Shown piece after piece: positions 51,226-61,184 of a DNA stretch of 64,000 bases. The translations under genes and the position numbers were made by a program. This DNA comes from JAKVBK01 sp022447275. GTDB taxonomy: Bacteria; Pseudomonadota; Alphaproteobacteria; Rhodobacterales; Rhodobacteraceae. The notes under the pieces are model-generated. The model saw only the letters and a program-made list of their open reading frames with translations. It ran no database searches and was not told the DNA's origin. The stretch lies in assembly GCA_047125605.1 (NCBI GenBank), contig CP138932.1, positions 3,472,001 through 3,536,000 of the forward strand, in the 5' to 3' direction. The stretch's first letter is position 1. Each line of letters begins with the position of its first letter.

Positions 51226-52551
51226 CTAGGCGGCTGTGCTTTTGCGGGCCGCCAGCCAGCTTTCGAGGGCCGGGGGCACGGGCCCGCCGGTGGCCCAATC
51301 CAGCAGTTCCACGGTGTGCACCACGGGGATTTCGGTGCCCGATCCGATCTGCATCATGCAGCCGATATTGCCCGCGGCGATGATGTCGGGCTGCTTGGCC
51401 TCAAGCGTTTCCACCTTGCGCGCTTTCAATTGCCCCGAGATCTCGGGCTGCATCAGATTATAGGTGCCCGCAGATCCGCAACACAGGTGGCTGTCTTTGG
51501 GTTCTACCACCTCGAAACCAGCCGCTTTCAGCAAGGTCTTGGGGTGAGATTTGATCTGCTGACCATGCTGCAGCGAACAGGCCGCGTGATAGGCGACACG
51601 AATGCCCTGCGCGCGCTCGGTCAGGGCTGGAGACAGATCGAGCTGGACAAGGACTTCTGAGACATCGGCCGCAATGCCTGCCACGGCCGTGGCCTGCTCG
51701 GCCAGGTTTGTGTCGCGGAACATGTGGCTATAATCCTTCACGGTCGTGCCGCAGCCGGAGGTGTTGATCACCAGCGCGTCCAGCCCGTCGCCCGTGATTT
51801 CCCGGTGGAAGGCTTCAATGTTCTTGCCCGCGGTGGCATTGCTTTCGGCGGTTTTGCCCATGTGGTGGGTCAGCGCTCCGCAGCAGCCTTGCCCTTCGGC
51901 GATCACCACATCGCAGCCATGCCGGGTGAGCAGCCGGATCGTGGCATCATTGATGTCGGTGTTCAGGGCCTTCTGCGCACATCCTGTCATCAGCGCCACG
52001 CGCTTGCGCCGTGGGCCCTTGGCAGCAAAGGTCTGCGGGTCATCATTGCGGCTGACAGGCGGGATCTGCTTCGGCGCCATGGCCAGCATGGCGCGCAGCC
52101 GGGCATCGGGCAGAAACCGCGCAAATGGCTTGCCGATCTTTGCGCCCAGCAAGGCAATTCGAAACCGCATCGGGTAGGGCAGAATGCGTGCCAGCACCCA
52201 GCGCAGCATCCGATCCGAGAGCGGGCGCTTGTAGGTATCCTCGATGTATTCGCGGGCGTGATCAACAAGATGCATGTAATGCACCCCGGATGGGCAGGTG
52301 CTCATGCAGGCCAGACAGCTCAGGCAGCGATCCACATGCTGGACGGTTTTCTCATCCGCGGGGCGCCCCTTCTCAAGCATGTCCTTGATCAGGTAGATGC
52401 GGCCACGCGGGCTGTCCAACTCATCCCCCAGAACCTGGTAGGTTGGGCATGTGGCTGTGCAGAAGCCGCAATGTACGCATGTGCGCAGCACCGCGTTGGA
52501 CCGCTGGAAGCTGGGATCTTCCAATTGCTCGGGGGCAAAGTTTGTCTGCAT
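51226..52551 (-). CDS. glcF: Glycolate oxidase iron-sulfur subunit
   Basis: A 441-residue subunit. Two 4Fe-4S motifs are at Cys 25, 28, 31, 35 (CVHCGFCTATCPTY) and Cys 76, 79, 82, 86 (CLSCLACMSTCPSG). Two cysteine-rich CCG domains follow, with EGQGCCGALTHH near 218 and LCCGSAGTYNL near 360. It accepts electrons from GlcD/GlcE and passes them to the quinone pool. It is third in the glcD-glcE-glcF run, 173 bases after glcE. Confidence 0.95.
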   Translation of the reverse strand: MQTNFAPEQLEDPSFQRSNAVLRTCVHCGFCTATCPTYQVLGDELDSPRGRIYLIKDMLEKGRPADEKTVQHVDRCLSCLACMSTCPSGVHYMHLVDHAREYIEDTYKRPLSDRMLRWVLARILPYPMRFRIALLGAKIGKPFARFLPDARLRAMLAMAPKQIPPVSRNDDPQTFAAKGPRRKRVALMTGCAQKALNTDINDATIRLLTRHGCDVVIAEGQGCCGALTHHMGKTAESNATAGKNIEAFHREITGDGLDALVINTSGCGTTVKDYSHMFRDTNLAEQATAVAGIAADVSEVLVQLDLSPALTERAQGIRVAYHAACSLQHGQQIKSHPKTLLKAAGFEVVEPKDSHLCCGSAGTYNLMQPEISGQLKARKVETLEAKQPDIIAAGNIGCMMQIGSGTEIPVVHTVELLDWATGGPVPPALESWLAARKSTAA

Positions 52552-52724
52552 GTCGATCCTCTAGAATAGCGGCGCAAGGGGGGCGCGGAGATGTGCGCCG
52601 GCTGCGAGGTGAAATAAGGGGCGTGCCACCCGAGCCTGGGGGCGGGACTTCGCGCAGCGATGCAAAGACCGTGCGCGCCCAAGGCTGGGCTGCGCCGAGG
52701 GGCGGCGGGCGAGAGCAGCGTGCC

Positions 52725-53864
52725 TCATGCGTCGGCCTTTTGCGCTTGGGCCATTAGGCCGGGGTTCAGGATGCCGCGCGGATCGAATTTCGCCCGCAAG
52801 CCTCTGGACAAAGCCGCCAGGGGGGCAGGTTCGGGTTGGAAGATGGCGCGCCCCTTGCTGTCACCCCGCACGAGGGTGGCGTGGCCGGGAAGGCCTTTCA
52901 GAAGGGGGCGGACATCGGTTCCGGCGGGCACGCGTGCCCAAACCAATCCACCGCCCCAATCATACACAACATCGCCGCCCACACGCACGGCTGCCTCTGG
53001 CCCATCGGAGGGTTTCACCGACAGGCGCCAAACATCGCCCTCGGTGCCCGCGAAGGCCTCAACATTGCGAATCCACGTCCAATCGGCTGCCGTCGTGGCT
53101 GGATCGTCCTGCACAGTGATATCGCCGGCATCGCTCAGCAGTTCCTTGAGGCGCGCGGCTCGGTAGGACACGCTTTCCGCAAAGCCTTCCAGCCGGATCA
53201 GTGTCAACGGATCGCCCGTGCGGCCCCGTGGCGCATGGGCTGCGCCCGACACCTCGAAAGGTGAGCCAAGCGCACGGGACAGCACCGCTACGGCTTTTTC
53301 ATCTGCCAGCCCTTTGATGTGCAGGCTGGCAACCCGTTCCACGGCGGGCAGCACCTTGAAGGCCACCTCGGACAGAACGCCCAGCGTGCCATGAGCCCCG
53401 GCCATGAGTTTGACGAGGTCATAGCCGGTGACGTTTTTCATAACGCGCCCCCCGTTTTTAATGACCGTCCCCCGCCCATCGACAAACCTCACGCCGATCA
53501 GGCTGTCGCGACAGGCCCCGGCCTGTATCCGCCGCGGGCCAGAGATATTGGCGGAGACAACGCCGCCAATGGTCGGGGTGCCGGTGGTGCCAAGCAGATT
53601 GCGGTGATCCATCGGCTCGAAGGGCAGGCGCTGGTTCTCGGCTGTCAAAGCGGCTTCGATCTCGGCCACTGGCGTGCCGGCGGCCGCCACCAATGTCAGC
53701 GCGCCGGGCTCGTAGAGCGTGATGCCGTTGATCCCCGCGACGGAGCAGACCTCGCCCGGGGTCGGGCCGCCTATGCCGCGCGTTCCACCGCCCTGAATGC
53801 GCAGCGGGCCGGATGCTTGGGCCACGGCTGTGCTCAACTCTTCTTCGGTTGTGGGGCTCAGCAT
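52725..53864 (-). CDS. glcE: Glycolate oxidase FAD-binding subunit GlcE
   Basis: A 379-residue FAD-binding type 4 protein. LRIQGGGTRGIGG near 22 and LLGTTGTPTIGGVVSANISG near 91 are the PCMH nucleotide-binding segments; VTGYDLVKLMAGAHGTLGVL near 148 continues the fold. The catalytic C-terminal domain is short, as in other GlcE proteins. ATG 53864 was chosen; the frame is open to 54065 but the upstream part overlaps glcD. It forms part of the membrane-associated glycolate oxidase complex. Confidence 0.93.
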   Translation of the reverse strand: MLSPTTEEELSTAVAQASGPLRIQGGGTRGIGGPTPGEVCSVAGINGITLYEPGALTLVAAAGTPVAEIEAALTAENQRLPFEPMDHRNLLGTTGTPTIGGVVSANISGPRRIQAGACRDSLIGVRFVDGRGTVIKNGGRVMKNVTGYDLVKLMAGAHGTLGVLSEVAFKVLPAVERVASLHIKGLADEKAVAVLSRALGSPFEVSGAAHAPRGRTGDPLTLIRLEGFAESVSYRAARLKELLSDAGDITVQDDPATTAADWTWIRNVEAFAGTEGDVWRLSVKPSDGPEAAVRVGGDVVYDWGGGLVWARVPAGTDVRPLLKGLPGHATLVRGDSKGRAIFQPEPAPLAALSRGLRAKFDPRGILNPGLMAQAQKADA

Positions 53865-53982
53865 ATGCTGCCTCCTTCGTGGTGAAACCTGCTGGGTCTG
53901 GGATTGGTCAGGGCAGGGGCGGGGCGTCCCTGTCTGGGGGCATTGGGCAGCAGAGCGTGCCGTTCGATTCTGGTGCGTTGAC

Positions 53983-55425
53983 TTAGGCCACCTGTGCAGC
54001 GCGCCGGCTGGCCGAGGCCTTGAGCGGGAACACTTTCGCCGGGTTGAGCAGCCATTGCGGATCAAACACGTCTTTGACGGCCATTTGCGCTTCGAGATCT
54101 GCTGGGGCGAATTGCGTGTCCATCAGATCGCGCTTCTCGATGCCCACGCCGTGCTCACCGGTCAGGCACCCTCCAACCTCGACGCAGAGCTTCAGGATCT
54201 CGGCCCCGAAGGCTTCGCACAGCTCAAGATCACCGGGCTTGTTGGCATCAAAGAGGATGAGGGGGTGCATATTGCCATCTCCGGCATGGAACACATTGGC
54301 TACGTCGAGGCCGAACTCTTTGGACAATTCGCCGATCCGCCGCAGCACGTAGGGCAGCTCCGAGACCGGGATCGTGCCATCAAGGCACATGTAGTCATTG
54401 ATCTGACCCATCGCGCCAAAGGCCGATTTGCGGCCCAGCCAGATGCGCTTTGCTTCGTCCTCGGACTGGGCCTGACGCAAGGCCACGGGATTGTGTCGCC
54501 CGGCGATCTGCATGATCACGTTGAGCTGCTCATCAATCTCGGCATCTGAGCCTTCTACCTCCACGATCAGCAGCGCTTCGCACATCGGGTAGCCCGCCCC
54601 AGCGAACCGCTCCGTCGCCTCGATGCAGGGCCTGTCCATGAACTCAATCGCCACGGGCAGAACGCCTGCTTTGATGATGTCAGACACGCAGGCACCGGCC
54701 ACTTCATTGCTGTCAAACCCCATCAGGACAGGGCGTGCGCCCTCGGGTTTGGGCAGGATGCGCAGGGTGGCTTCGGTCACAACGCCCAATTGTCCTTCCG
54801 ATCCGCAGATAAGCCCAAGCAGATCGTAGCCCGGTGCATCGAGATGGGCGCCGCCGATCCGAGTTATGGTGCCATCCATCAGCACCAGGGTGACGCCCAG
54901 AAGATTGTTCGTTGTCACGCCGTATTTCAGGCAGTGCGCGCCGCCTGAATTCATCGCGATATTGCCCGCAATCGCGCAGGCCAGCTGCGATGACGGGTCG
55001 GGCGCGTAGAAAAAGCCGTCTTCCTCCACGGCCCCGGTGACGGACAGGTTTGTACGGCCGGTCTGCACCCTGATCATACGATTGTCATAGTCAGTTTCGA
55101 GCACGTCATTCATTCGGGCCACGCCCAAGATCACACTGTCGGCGGTGGGTAATGCGCCGCCCGCCAGAGATGTGCCAGAGCCGCGTGGAACGACTGGAAC
55201 GCCTTCTTCATGGCAAATGCGCAGCACGTCCGAGACTTCCTGCGTTGTTGCCGGCAGAACAGCAGCCAGAGGCGGGCAGGCATAGGCCGTCAGGCCATCG
55301 CACTCATATGCGCGCGTCTCTTCCGGTGCATCGATCACGGCATCTGCCGGCAGCACCCGGCGCAAACGGGCAACGATATGCGCTTTGTTGGCCGTAACGC
55401 TTGCATTCGGAGCTGGCATTTCCAT
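53983..55425 (-). CDS. glcD: Glycolate oxidase catalytic subunit GlcD
   Basis: A 480-residue FAD-linked oxidase. VVPRGSGTSLAGGALPTADS near 78 is the first FAD segment, IAGNIAMNSGGAHCLKYGVT near 150 the second, and VANVFHAGDGNMHPLILFD near 377 and CLTGEHGVGIEKRDLM near 421 form the active site. It oxidises glycolate (often also D-lactate) to glyoxylate. glcE follows 118 bases downstream. The palindrome ATTGGT-N11-ACCAAT just before its start is shared with lldD. Confidence 0.95.
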   Translation of the reverse strand: MEMPAPNASVTANKAHIVARLRRVLPADAVIDAPEETRAYECDGLTAYACPPLAAVLPATTQEVSDVLRICHEEGVPVVPRGSGTSLAGGALPTADSVILGVARMNDVLETDYDNRMIRVQTGRTNLSVTGAVEEDGFFYAPDPSSQLACAIAGNIAMNSGGAHCLKYGVTTNNLLGVTLVLMDGTITRIGGAHLDAPGYDLLGLICGSEGQLGVVTEATLRILPKPEGARPVLMGFDSNEVAGACVSDIIKAGVLPVAIEFMDRPCIEATERFAGAGYPMCEALLIVEVEGSDAEIDEQLNVIMQIAGRHNPVALRQAQSEDEAKRIWLGRKSAFGAMGQINDYMCLDGTIPVSELPYVLRRIGELSKEFGLDVANVFHAGDGNMHPLILFDANKPGDLELCEAFGAEILKLCVEVGGCLTGEHGVGIEKRDLMDTQFAPADLEAQMAVKDVFDPQWLLNPAKVFPLKASASRRAAQVA

Positions 55426-55440
55426 GGGCGTTCTCCTGTG

Positions 55441-55463
55441 ATTGGTAAGAACATATAACCAAT
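55441..55463. promoter_or_regulatory. Palindromic operator ATTGGT-N11-ACCAAT upstream of glcD
   Basis: ATTGGT at 55441-55446 and ACCAAT at 55458-55463 are separated by AAGAACATATA. The site is 16 bases from the glcD start and 43 from the divergent DUF599 gene, and matches the lldD site in arms and spacing. Confidence 0.7.
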
Positions 55464-55505
55464 TTACGGGCTGGCAAGAAAAACCTGCCTGCCTAGAGTG
55501 GGCGC

Positions 55506-56225
55506 ATGACTTTAATGGACCGTCTTGCAGCGCTCTCTGCCCTCGATGCCTTTGCCGTGTTGGCTCTGGTCGCCGCTTTTGGCGGGATCAGTTGGCGGAT
55601 TGAGCATCCCAAACCGTCGAATCCTTCAGTGTCCTGGCTGATGGCCGCATACCGGCGCGCATGGATGCTGGAGATGGTGACGCGGGAGCCGCGCATCTTT
55701 GACAGCCAGATCATGGCCAGTCTGCGTCAGGGCACGGCCTTCTTTGCATCCACGGCGTTGATTGCCATCGGTGGGGTTTTGGCGCTGGCTGGAAATCCTG
55801 CGCCGCTCACTGGTTTGGCGGCGGCAATCGAGCAGCGCGAGGTGCCGACGCTGCTGTGGCAGTTGCGTCTTGCCCCTGTTTTGATCCTGTTGACCAACGC
55901 CTTCCTGAAATTCGTCTGGGCGAACCGCCTGTTCGGCTATGCCAGCGTGGTGATGGCGGCTGTCCCACAGGATATATCAGACCCGTGCACCTATCCTCGC
56001 GCTGAAAAAGCCGGAGAGATCAACATACGGGCTGCCACCAATTTCAACCGGGGTCTGCGCTCGATCTATTTTGGATTGGCGGCGCTGGCATGGCTTGCAG
56101 GGCCCATTGCCCTGTTGGCCGCGACGGTCTTTACCACATGGACGTTGTATCGGCGCGAGTTTGCCTCTACATCACGCGACCTGTTGCTGCAGGATGAAAC
56201 CCCGAAAACATCGGACGCACCCTAG
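55506..56225 (+). CDS. DUF599 membrane protein
   Basis: A 239-residue integral membrane protein of the DUF599 family. Segments are visible near residues 12-30, 78-98, 118-136 and 188-212. The cytoplasmic block RAWMLEMVTREPRIFDSQIMASLRQG near 50-75 and the NFNRGLRSIYFGLAALAWL block near 180 are typical. It has no known function. It is divergent from glcD across an 80-base gap that includes the palindrome. Confidence 0.87.
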   Translation: MTLMDRLAALSALDAFAVLALVAAFGGISWRIEHPKPSNPSVSWLMAAYRRAWMLEMVTREPRIFDSQIMASLRQGTAFFASTALIAIGGVLALAGNPAPLTGLAAAIEQREVPTLLWQLRLAPVLILLTNAFLKFVWANRLFGYASVVMAAVPQDISDPCTYPRAEKAGEINIRAATNFNRGLRSIYFGLAALAWLAGPIALLAATVFTTWTLYRREFASTSRDLLLQDETPKTSDAP

Positions 56226-56279
56226 GCGCCGGTCTCACGCTGCAGGGACGAGCTGTTGATGGATGGTGCAGGCAGGGGC

Positions 56280-58382
56280 TCAGGATGGTGTGGCTGCTGG
56301 CCGGTCTCTGCGGCCTTCGATCAGCCACGCGCCGATCAAAAGGCCCGCAGCCACAAACAGCCACAGCCACGCAGGCAGCATGGGTGTCACAGTGACATCT
56401 GCGGTGCGATAGGCATCGCGGGGGGTGATGCCAATCCAGCCGCGCCCTGCGGCCACGCGCCCGGGGCGCACGTCCCGCAGGCCGGGCACACCGTCTTCGA
56501 TGCGCAGGGCGCCACCGCGCCCGACCGCGATCGCATCCTTGAGCAGACTATCGGTTGCGATGGTTGCCTCGAATTCTTTTGGCGCGGCTGGACCAAGGGC
56601 GACAACGGCGGTTTCGTCCCCCTGCTGAAGGCGGTACAGGCCAATCTCTGGCGCTGTCCAGGTGGTTTGGAATTGCCCCGGCGCAACAGGTTCGAGGGTC
56701 TGTTCCACAACTGGGCCGTCTGGCCCCGTGATCGTGACGGGGGCGGTTTCATCGCCAAGGGTCCGACGGGTAATCGTGACTGTCAGCCCGTCGCCCGAGG
56801 CAATCAGCCGTTCTTCTTCCAGTTCGGGTTCGCGCATCATCCAATGGGCCAGACGGCGGAGCAGTTCCAACTGGGGCCCGCCGCCCTCATAGCCGCGATC
56901 CCAGAGCCACGCATGGTCTGTGGCCATCAGGGCAATTCGGCCTTCGCCGACACGGTCCAATTGCAACAATGGCCGCTCGCCGGTGCCTGACATAACAGTA
57001 TTGCCGCTGCTGGCTTCCACGTCGACAAGGCGGAACCAGCGGCCCCAGCCCGGCCCGTCTTCATCCGCTTGCCATGGTGCAATCTGGTCCAGCCCTTCTG
57101 TGACGGGATGGCGTTGGCCCAGATCGGTGATCTTTGGACGATAGCCTTCCTCCAGCACTCTGGCTGAGCTGGGAGCGGCCGGGATGATAGCGCCAAGCGG
57201 AGAGCGGTAGAGCGATGCCGCCGTGGCGAAATCAGGGCCCGCAGCAATCAGCACGGCGCCGCCGTCTTCGACGTATTGGCGCACATTGTCGAGATAAAGC
57301 CCGGGCAGGATGCCGCGCCGCTTGTAGCGGTCAAAAATGATCAGGTCGAACTCGTCGATCTTCTCCAGGAACAATTCGCGGGTTGGAAAGGCGATCAGGG
57401 ACAGTTCGGTCACGGGCACCCCATCCTGCTTTTCCGGCGGCCTGAGGATCGTGAAATGCACAAGATCCACCGAGCTGTCGGATTTCAGCAGGTTGCGCCA
57501 CGTCCGCTCACCGGGATGGGGCTCGCCAGATACAAGCAAAACGCGCAGCCTGTCGCGCACCCCATTGATCTGGATGATCGCCGCGTTGTTGCGATCTGTC
57601 AGTTCGCCATCAACCACGTCCAGTTGGAACTGGATCACATTGATCCCGCCATGGGAGAGGGTCAGGGGCAACTGCAAATCTTCGCCGACGGGCACGGGGT
57701 AAGTGCCGACATCTTCGCCGTCGATCGCGATCGCGATATTGGCCTGTCCGCGTATATCTGCTGGCACGGCCCCATCATCCTCGATCCGCAGTTTGAGGGT
57801 GATCTCCTCGTCGAGAATGGCAAAGGCGGGGGCGTTCTGCACGATCAGGCGCCTGTCCCAATCGCCCGTGCGGCCGGTTTGCAGCAGGTGCAGAGGGGCG
57901 GGTAGGTCTGGCATGCGGTCGGCGTCATGGATTTGACCGTCGGAAATTACGATGGCACCGGCGATCCGGTCGCGCGGCTCTTCTGCGAGCAGCTCTGTCA
58001 GGGCCGTGCCAACAAGGGTGCCGGTGTTACCGGGCCCGTCGCCCACACGGGCCACGCGCAGTTCCACATCCCCACGGCCAGCCATTTCGGCCTCCAGGGC
58101 GTTCAGTGCAGCCTCGGTTTGGGCATCCCTGTCAGACAAGCCCTGGCTGGCGCTGTCGTCCACAACCGCCAGCACGATATCCGACAGGGGTTGCCGGTTT
58201 TCCTGTTGCAGCGAGGGGTTTGCAATCGCAGCGGTCAGGGCAATGGCGGCCAAGCCGCGCAGCCACCAGCCCGCCAGCCCGCGCCACGCCCCAAACAGGG
58301 CCAAACCCAGCGCAATGGCACCCAGCACCAACAGCACGGGCCAAGGCAAAAGGGGATCGAACAGGATCGAAGAGGTGTTCAT
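56280..58382 (-). CDS. Membrane protein with vWA-like and glutamine-amidotransferase-like domains
   Basis: A 700-residue protein. Two or three membrane segments occupy residues 10-55; a VVDDSASQGLSDRD block near 88 resembles a von Willebrand A MIDAS loop; residues about 280-400 (LLVSGEPHPGERTWRNLL, DLIIFDRYKRRGILPG, GGAVLIAAGPDF) look like a class I amidotransferase-like fold. A final membrane segment lies near 670-690. It is the last gene of the MoxR operon, 12 bases after the DUF4159 gene. It has no proven enzyme activity; it probably acts in envelope stress or protein-complex assembly with its neighbours. Confidence 0.8.
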   Translation of the reverse strand: MNTSSILFDPLLPWPVLLVLGAIALGLALFGAWRGLAGWWLRGLAAIALTAAIANPSLQQENRQPLSDIVLAVVDDSASQGLSDRDAQTEAALNALEAEMAGRGDVELRVARVGDGPGNTGTLVGTALTELLAEEPRDRIAGAIVISDGQIHDADRMPDLPAPLHLLQTGRTGDWDRRLIVQNAPAFAILDEEITLKLRIEDDGAVPADIRGQANIAIAIDGEDVGTYPVPVGEDLQLPLTLSHGGINVIQFQLDVVDGELTDRNNAAIIQINGVRDRLRVLLVSGEPHPGERTWRNLLKSDSSVDLVHFTILRPPEKQDGVPVTELSLIAFPTRELFLEKIDEFDLIIFDRYKRRGILPGLYLDNVRQYVEDGGAVLIAAGPDFATAASLYRSPLGAIIPAAPSSARVLEEGYRPKITDLGQRHPVTEGLDQIAPWQADEDGPGWGRWFRLVDVEASSGNTVMSGTGERPLLQLDRVGEGRIALMATDHAWLWDRGYEGGGPQLELLRRLAHWMMREPELEEERLIASGDGLTVTITRRTLGDETAPVTITGPDGPVVEQTLEPVAPGQFQTTWTAPEIGLYRLQQGDETAVVALGPAAPKEFEATIATDSLLKDAIAVGRGGALRIEDGVPGLRDVRPGRVAAGRGWIGITPRDAYRTADVTVTPMLPAWLWLFVAAGLLIGAWLIEGRRDRPAATPS

Positions 58383-58394
58383 CCGTGCATCCCC

Positions 58395-61184
58395 CTACTG
58401 GCCCAGCCTGTCGAGCAGGGCGGGCACATGCACCTGATCAGATTTGTAGTTGCCGGTCAGCACATGCATGACCAGATTGATGCCAAAGCGCATCGCGATC
58501 TCGCGCTGGCGCTCGCCGGCACCGCCGCGCCCCACCGGATAGAGTGGCGCGCCATTGCGGCCAGCAGCCCAGGCACCTGCCCAGTCATTGCCGCCAATAA
58601 CCACCGGTGTGACCCCGTCGTTCAGGTCGCGGAAGGGCATGCCCTCGATCGTCTGCGCATCGGCGGGCGCGGCCTCTACCCAGACATCGCGGCTGGCATA
58701 GCGGCCCGGGAAATCCTGCAACAGATAGAAGGCGCGCGTCAGCACGTGGTCATTGGGGATCGGCTCCAGCGGCGGAATATCCAGCGGGCGCGCCAAGGCC
58801 TGCAATTTCCGGCCTTCGGGGGTGTTATTGCCGAAGCCGCCCAGATCGGCGTCGCGGGTGTCAAACACGATCATGCCGCCGCCGCGCAGATACCGGTTGA
58901 GCTTGGCATAGGCCTCCACCGAGGGCAGTGGCTGGTCGACGGATATGGGCCAGTAGAGAATGGGAAAGAATGACAACTCGTCGGTTTCGATATTCACCGA
59001 CAAGGGCTCTGCCGGCTCGATCGCGGTGCGGGCAGTCAACGCGCGCCCCAGCCCGTAGAGCCCGTCATAGGCGCGCTGATCGAGGCGGCTGTCGCCCGTG
59101 ATGACATGGCCCAGCACCACTTCGGAGGTGGCGCGCAGCGCAAGCCTGTCATCGGGCTGCGGCCCATCGCCCACCTGCGCCTGCAGGGCGGGCGGGCTCA
59201 GCAGCGGCAGAATGACGCCCAAGGCGAGGGCGGCTGCGATCGTGCTGCGCGGCCCGCGCAGCCGTCCCGACAGGACCAGCGAAGCAATCAGGTCCACGGC
59301 CAACAAAACAAGAGCGGCCGCCAGTGCAAAGCCCTTCAGAGGTGTTTCGCGTTCGGTCTGAAGTCCTTCCACTGGGATCCGTGCGGGCCAAGCCACGGGA
59401 ACAAGGCGTGTCTCTGCATCCAGCACGTTGCGGGCGATCCGACGGTCAGGGCCGACATAAATGCCCGGTTGCAGATCCGGGCCAAGTGGGGCTTCGGCGA
59501 GGTCTTCGCCTGCTACGCCGGGCAGGGTGCCGGCGTCCTGCACGGCGCCAAAGCCGTCCAGCACCTTGTCTGCCGTCCATGTGGTGCCTGCTAGTTCTGC
59601 AGCGTCTGGGGCGGCGGAGCGGGTGGAGATTGCCAGCCGTTCAAGCATCTGCACGAACAGGCCCGACAGGGGCAGGGTCGACCATTCCGCATTGGCCGTC
59701 ACGTGGAACAGGATCACCTGGCCGTCACCGATCGCGCGCCGGGTCACAAGGGGCGTGCCATCTTCAAGCGCGGCGACCACACGGTCAGCCAGATCCGGAT
59801 CTGGCTGTGCCATCACCTGTGCGTTCACCGCCACATCCTGCGGCACCGAAAGCCCGAAAAAGGGAGAGCTTTCCGAGAAGGCACGCAGGCCGCGGGGCTC
59901 GCCCCAGCTCATGGCGCCGCCGACAGAACGCCCGCCCGAGCGTAGCCGCACGGGCATCAGCGGATCCAGTTCCGTGCGCGAGACATCTGACGCGGCCAAC
60001 CGAGGGCCGGCAAAGCGCACCAGCAGGCCGCCGCGATCAATCCAGTCTTGCAGCTGCGCCTCTTCGCCCTCTGAAAACGTGGCGACATCGGCCAGGATGA
60101 TCGCATCTGGATTGGCCATGATGATGTCTGACAGCGTGCCTTCGATCAGGTCCGCGGTGGGCACCAAGGCTTGCTCCAGATAGTGCAAAGGCGACAGCAG
60201 TTCGAGGCTTTCGCCCCGGTCTTCTCCGGCCAACAGGGCCACTTCGCGCCGCTTGAGCCCGTCATCGGTCAATGTGACAGCGCCCGCGGATCGGGTGGCC
60301 TCGATTTCAAACCGGGTCACCCGGTTGCGCAGTTCCGGCGGCAGGGACAGCGCCACTTGCGCCTCTGTTTCACCGCGCGCGAACTCTGCGTCAGCGCGGG
60401 CCAGAACGCGCTCGATCCCGGCCGGGTCGCGGCCGTGGGCCGTGATCGCCACAGAGCGGCTTGGCCCTGCAATGGCGCGCACTGCGGTGAGCGTTACCAA
60501 TCCATCCTCAAACACAATGGGGCGCAGGCCCAGCACGGGGCGTGCGCTTTCAAACGCGGTCACAGAGCCCCGCTGCTCCAAAGCGCTCAGCAGGTCGGCG
60601 CGGCTGTCGCGTTCAAGGCCATCTGACAGCCACAATGTATCGAACGCGCCGTCCAGCCCGCCAGCCCAATCGGCCACGGCGGCAGGGTCTGGCGCCCAGG
60701 GTTTGGGTGTCAGGCCCGGCAGGCGGGTGCGGATGGCTTCGGCGGATTGGAACACCAGGCCGCCCGGTGGCAAATCTGTCAGCGACACGAGCGCTGCGGG
60801 CCGTCCAGCCCGTCCGGCCTCGGCGAGGGCCGCATCGATGCGGGCGGTCTTGCGATCCCAGTCGCGGGCATCTGCCCAGGTGCCATCCACCAGCACCAGC
60901 ATCGGGCCTGTGCCTTGCGTGCTGTCTTGAGGGTTGAGCACCGGGCCCGCAAAGCCGGCGATCACAAGTGCCACCGCCGCCATGCGCAAGAGCAACAGCC
61001 AAAGGGGGGTGCGATCTGCCTGGGTTTCGTCGTCTTGCAGGCCCAGCAGCAGCGCCACGCCGGGAAAGCGGCGCTGGATCGGTGCGGGTGGGATCGCACG
61101 CAGGATCAGCCACAGGATGGGCAGCGCCACGAGCGCCAGCAACAGCGCTGGCGCGGTGAAACCGAGGGGACCCAACACCAGCAT
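58395..61184 (-). CDS. BatA-like/DUF4159 membrane protein
   Basis: A 929-residue protein. The N-terminal BatA-type segment has two membrane helices (APALLLALVALPILWLILRA at about 10-29, then another near 65). A vWA-like central region (VLVDGTWADARDWDRKT near 100) and a further membrane region near 615-670 precede the C-terminal DUF4159 domain (about 690-929, with ELSFFPILYWPI and GGMIVFDTRDADLGGFGNN). ATG 61184 overlaps the DUF58 stop (TGATG). Function unproven; family context suggests a chaperone-like role with MoxR. Confidence 0.85.
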   Translation of the reverse strand: MLVLGPLGFTAPALLLALVALPILWLILRAIPPAPIQRRFPGVALLLGLQDDETQADRTPLWLLLLRMAAVALVIAGFAGPVLNPQDSTQGTGPMLVLVDGTWADARDWDRKTARIDAALAEAGRAGRPAALVSLTDLPPGGLVFQSAEAIRTRLPGLTPKPWAPDPAAVADWAGGLDGAFDTLWLSDGLERDSRADLLSALEQRGSVTAFESARPVLGLRPIVFEDGLVTLTAVRAIAGPSRSVAITAHGRDPAGIERVLARADAEFARGETEAQVALSLPPELRNRVTRFEIEATRSAGAVTLTDDGLKRREVALLAGEDRGESLELLSPLHYLEQALVPTADLIEGTLSDIIMANPDAIILADVATFSEGEEAQLQDWIDRGGLLVRFAGPRLAASDVSRTELDPLMPVRLRSGGRSVGGAMSWGEPRGLRAFSESSPFFGLSVPQDVAVNAQVMAQPDPDLADRVVAALEDGTPLVTRRAIGDGQVILFHVTANAEWSTLPLSGLFVQMLERLAISTRSAAPDAAELAGTTWTADKVLDGFGAVQDAGTLPGVAGEDLAEAPLGPDLQPGIYVGPDRRIARNVLDAETRLVPVAWPARIPVEGLQTERETPLKGFALAAALVLLAVDLIASLVLSGRLRGPRSTIAAALALGVILPLLSPPALQAQVGDGPQPDDRLALRATSEVVLGHVITGDSRLDQRAYDGLYGLGRALTARTAIEPAEPLSVNIETDELSFFPILYWPISVDQPLPSVEAYAKLNRYLRGGGMIVFDTRDADLGGFGNNTPEGRKLQALARPLDIPPLEPIPNDHVLTRAFYLLQDFPGRYASRDVWVEAAPADAQTIEGMPFRDLNDGVTPVVIGGNDWAGAWAAGRNGAPLYPVGRGGAGERQREIAMRFGINLVMHVLTGNYKSDQVHVPALLDRLGQ

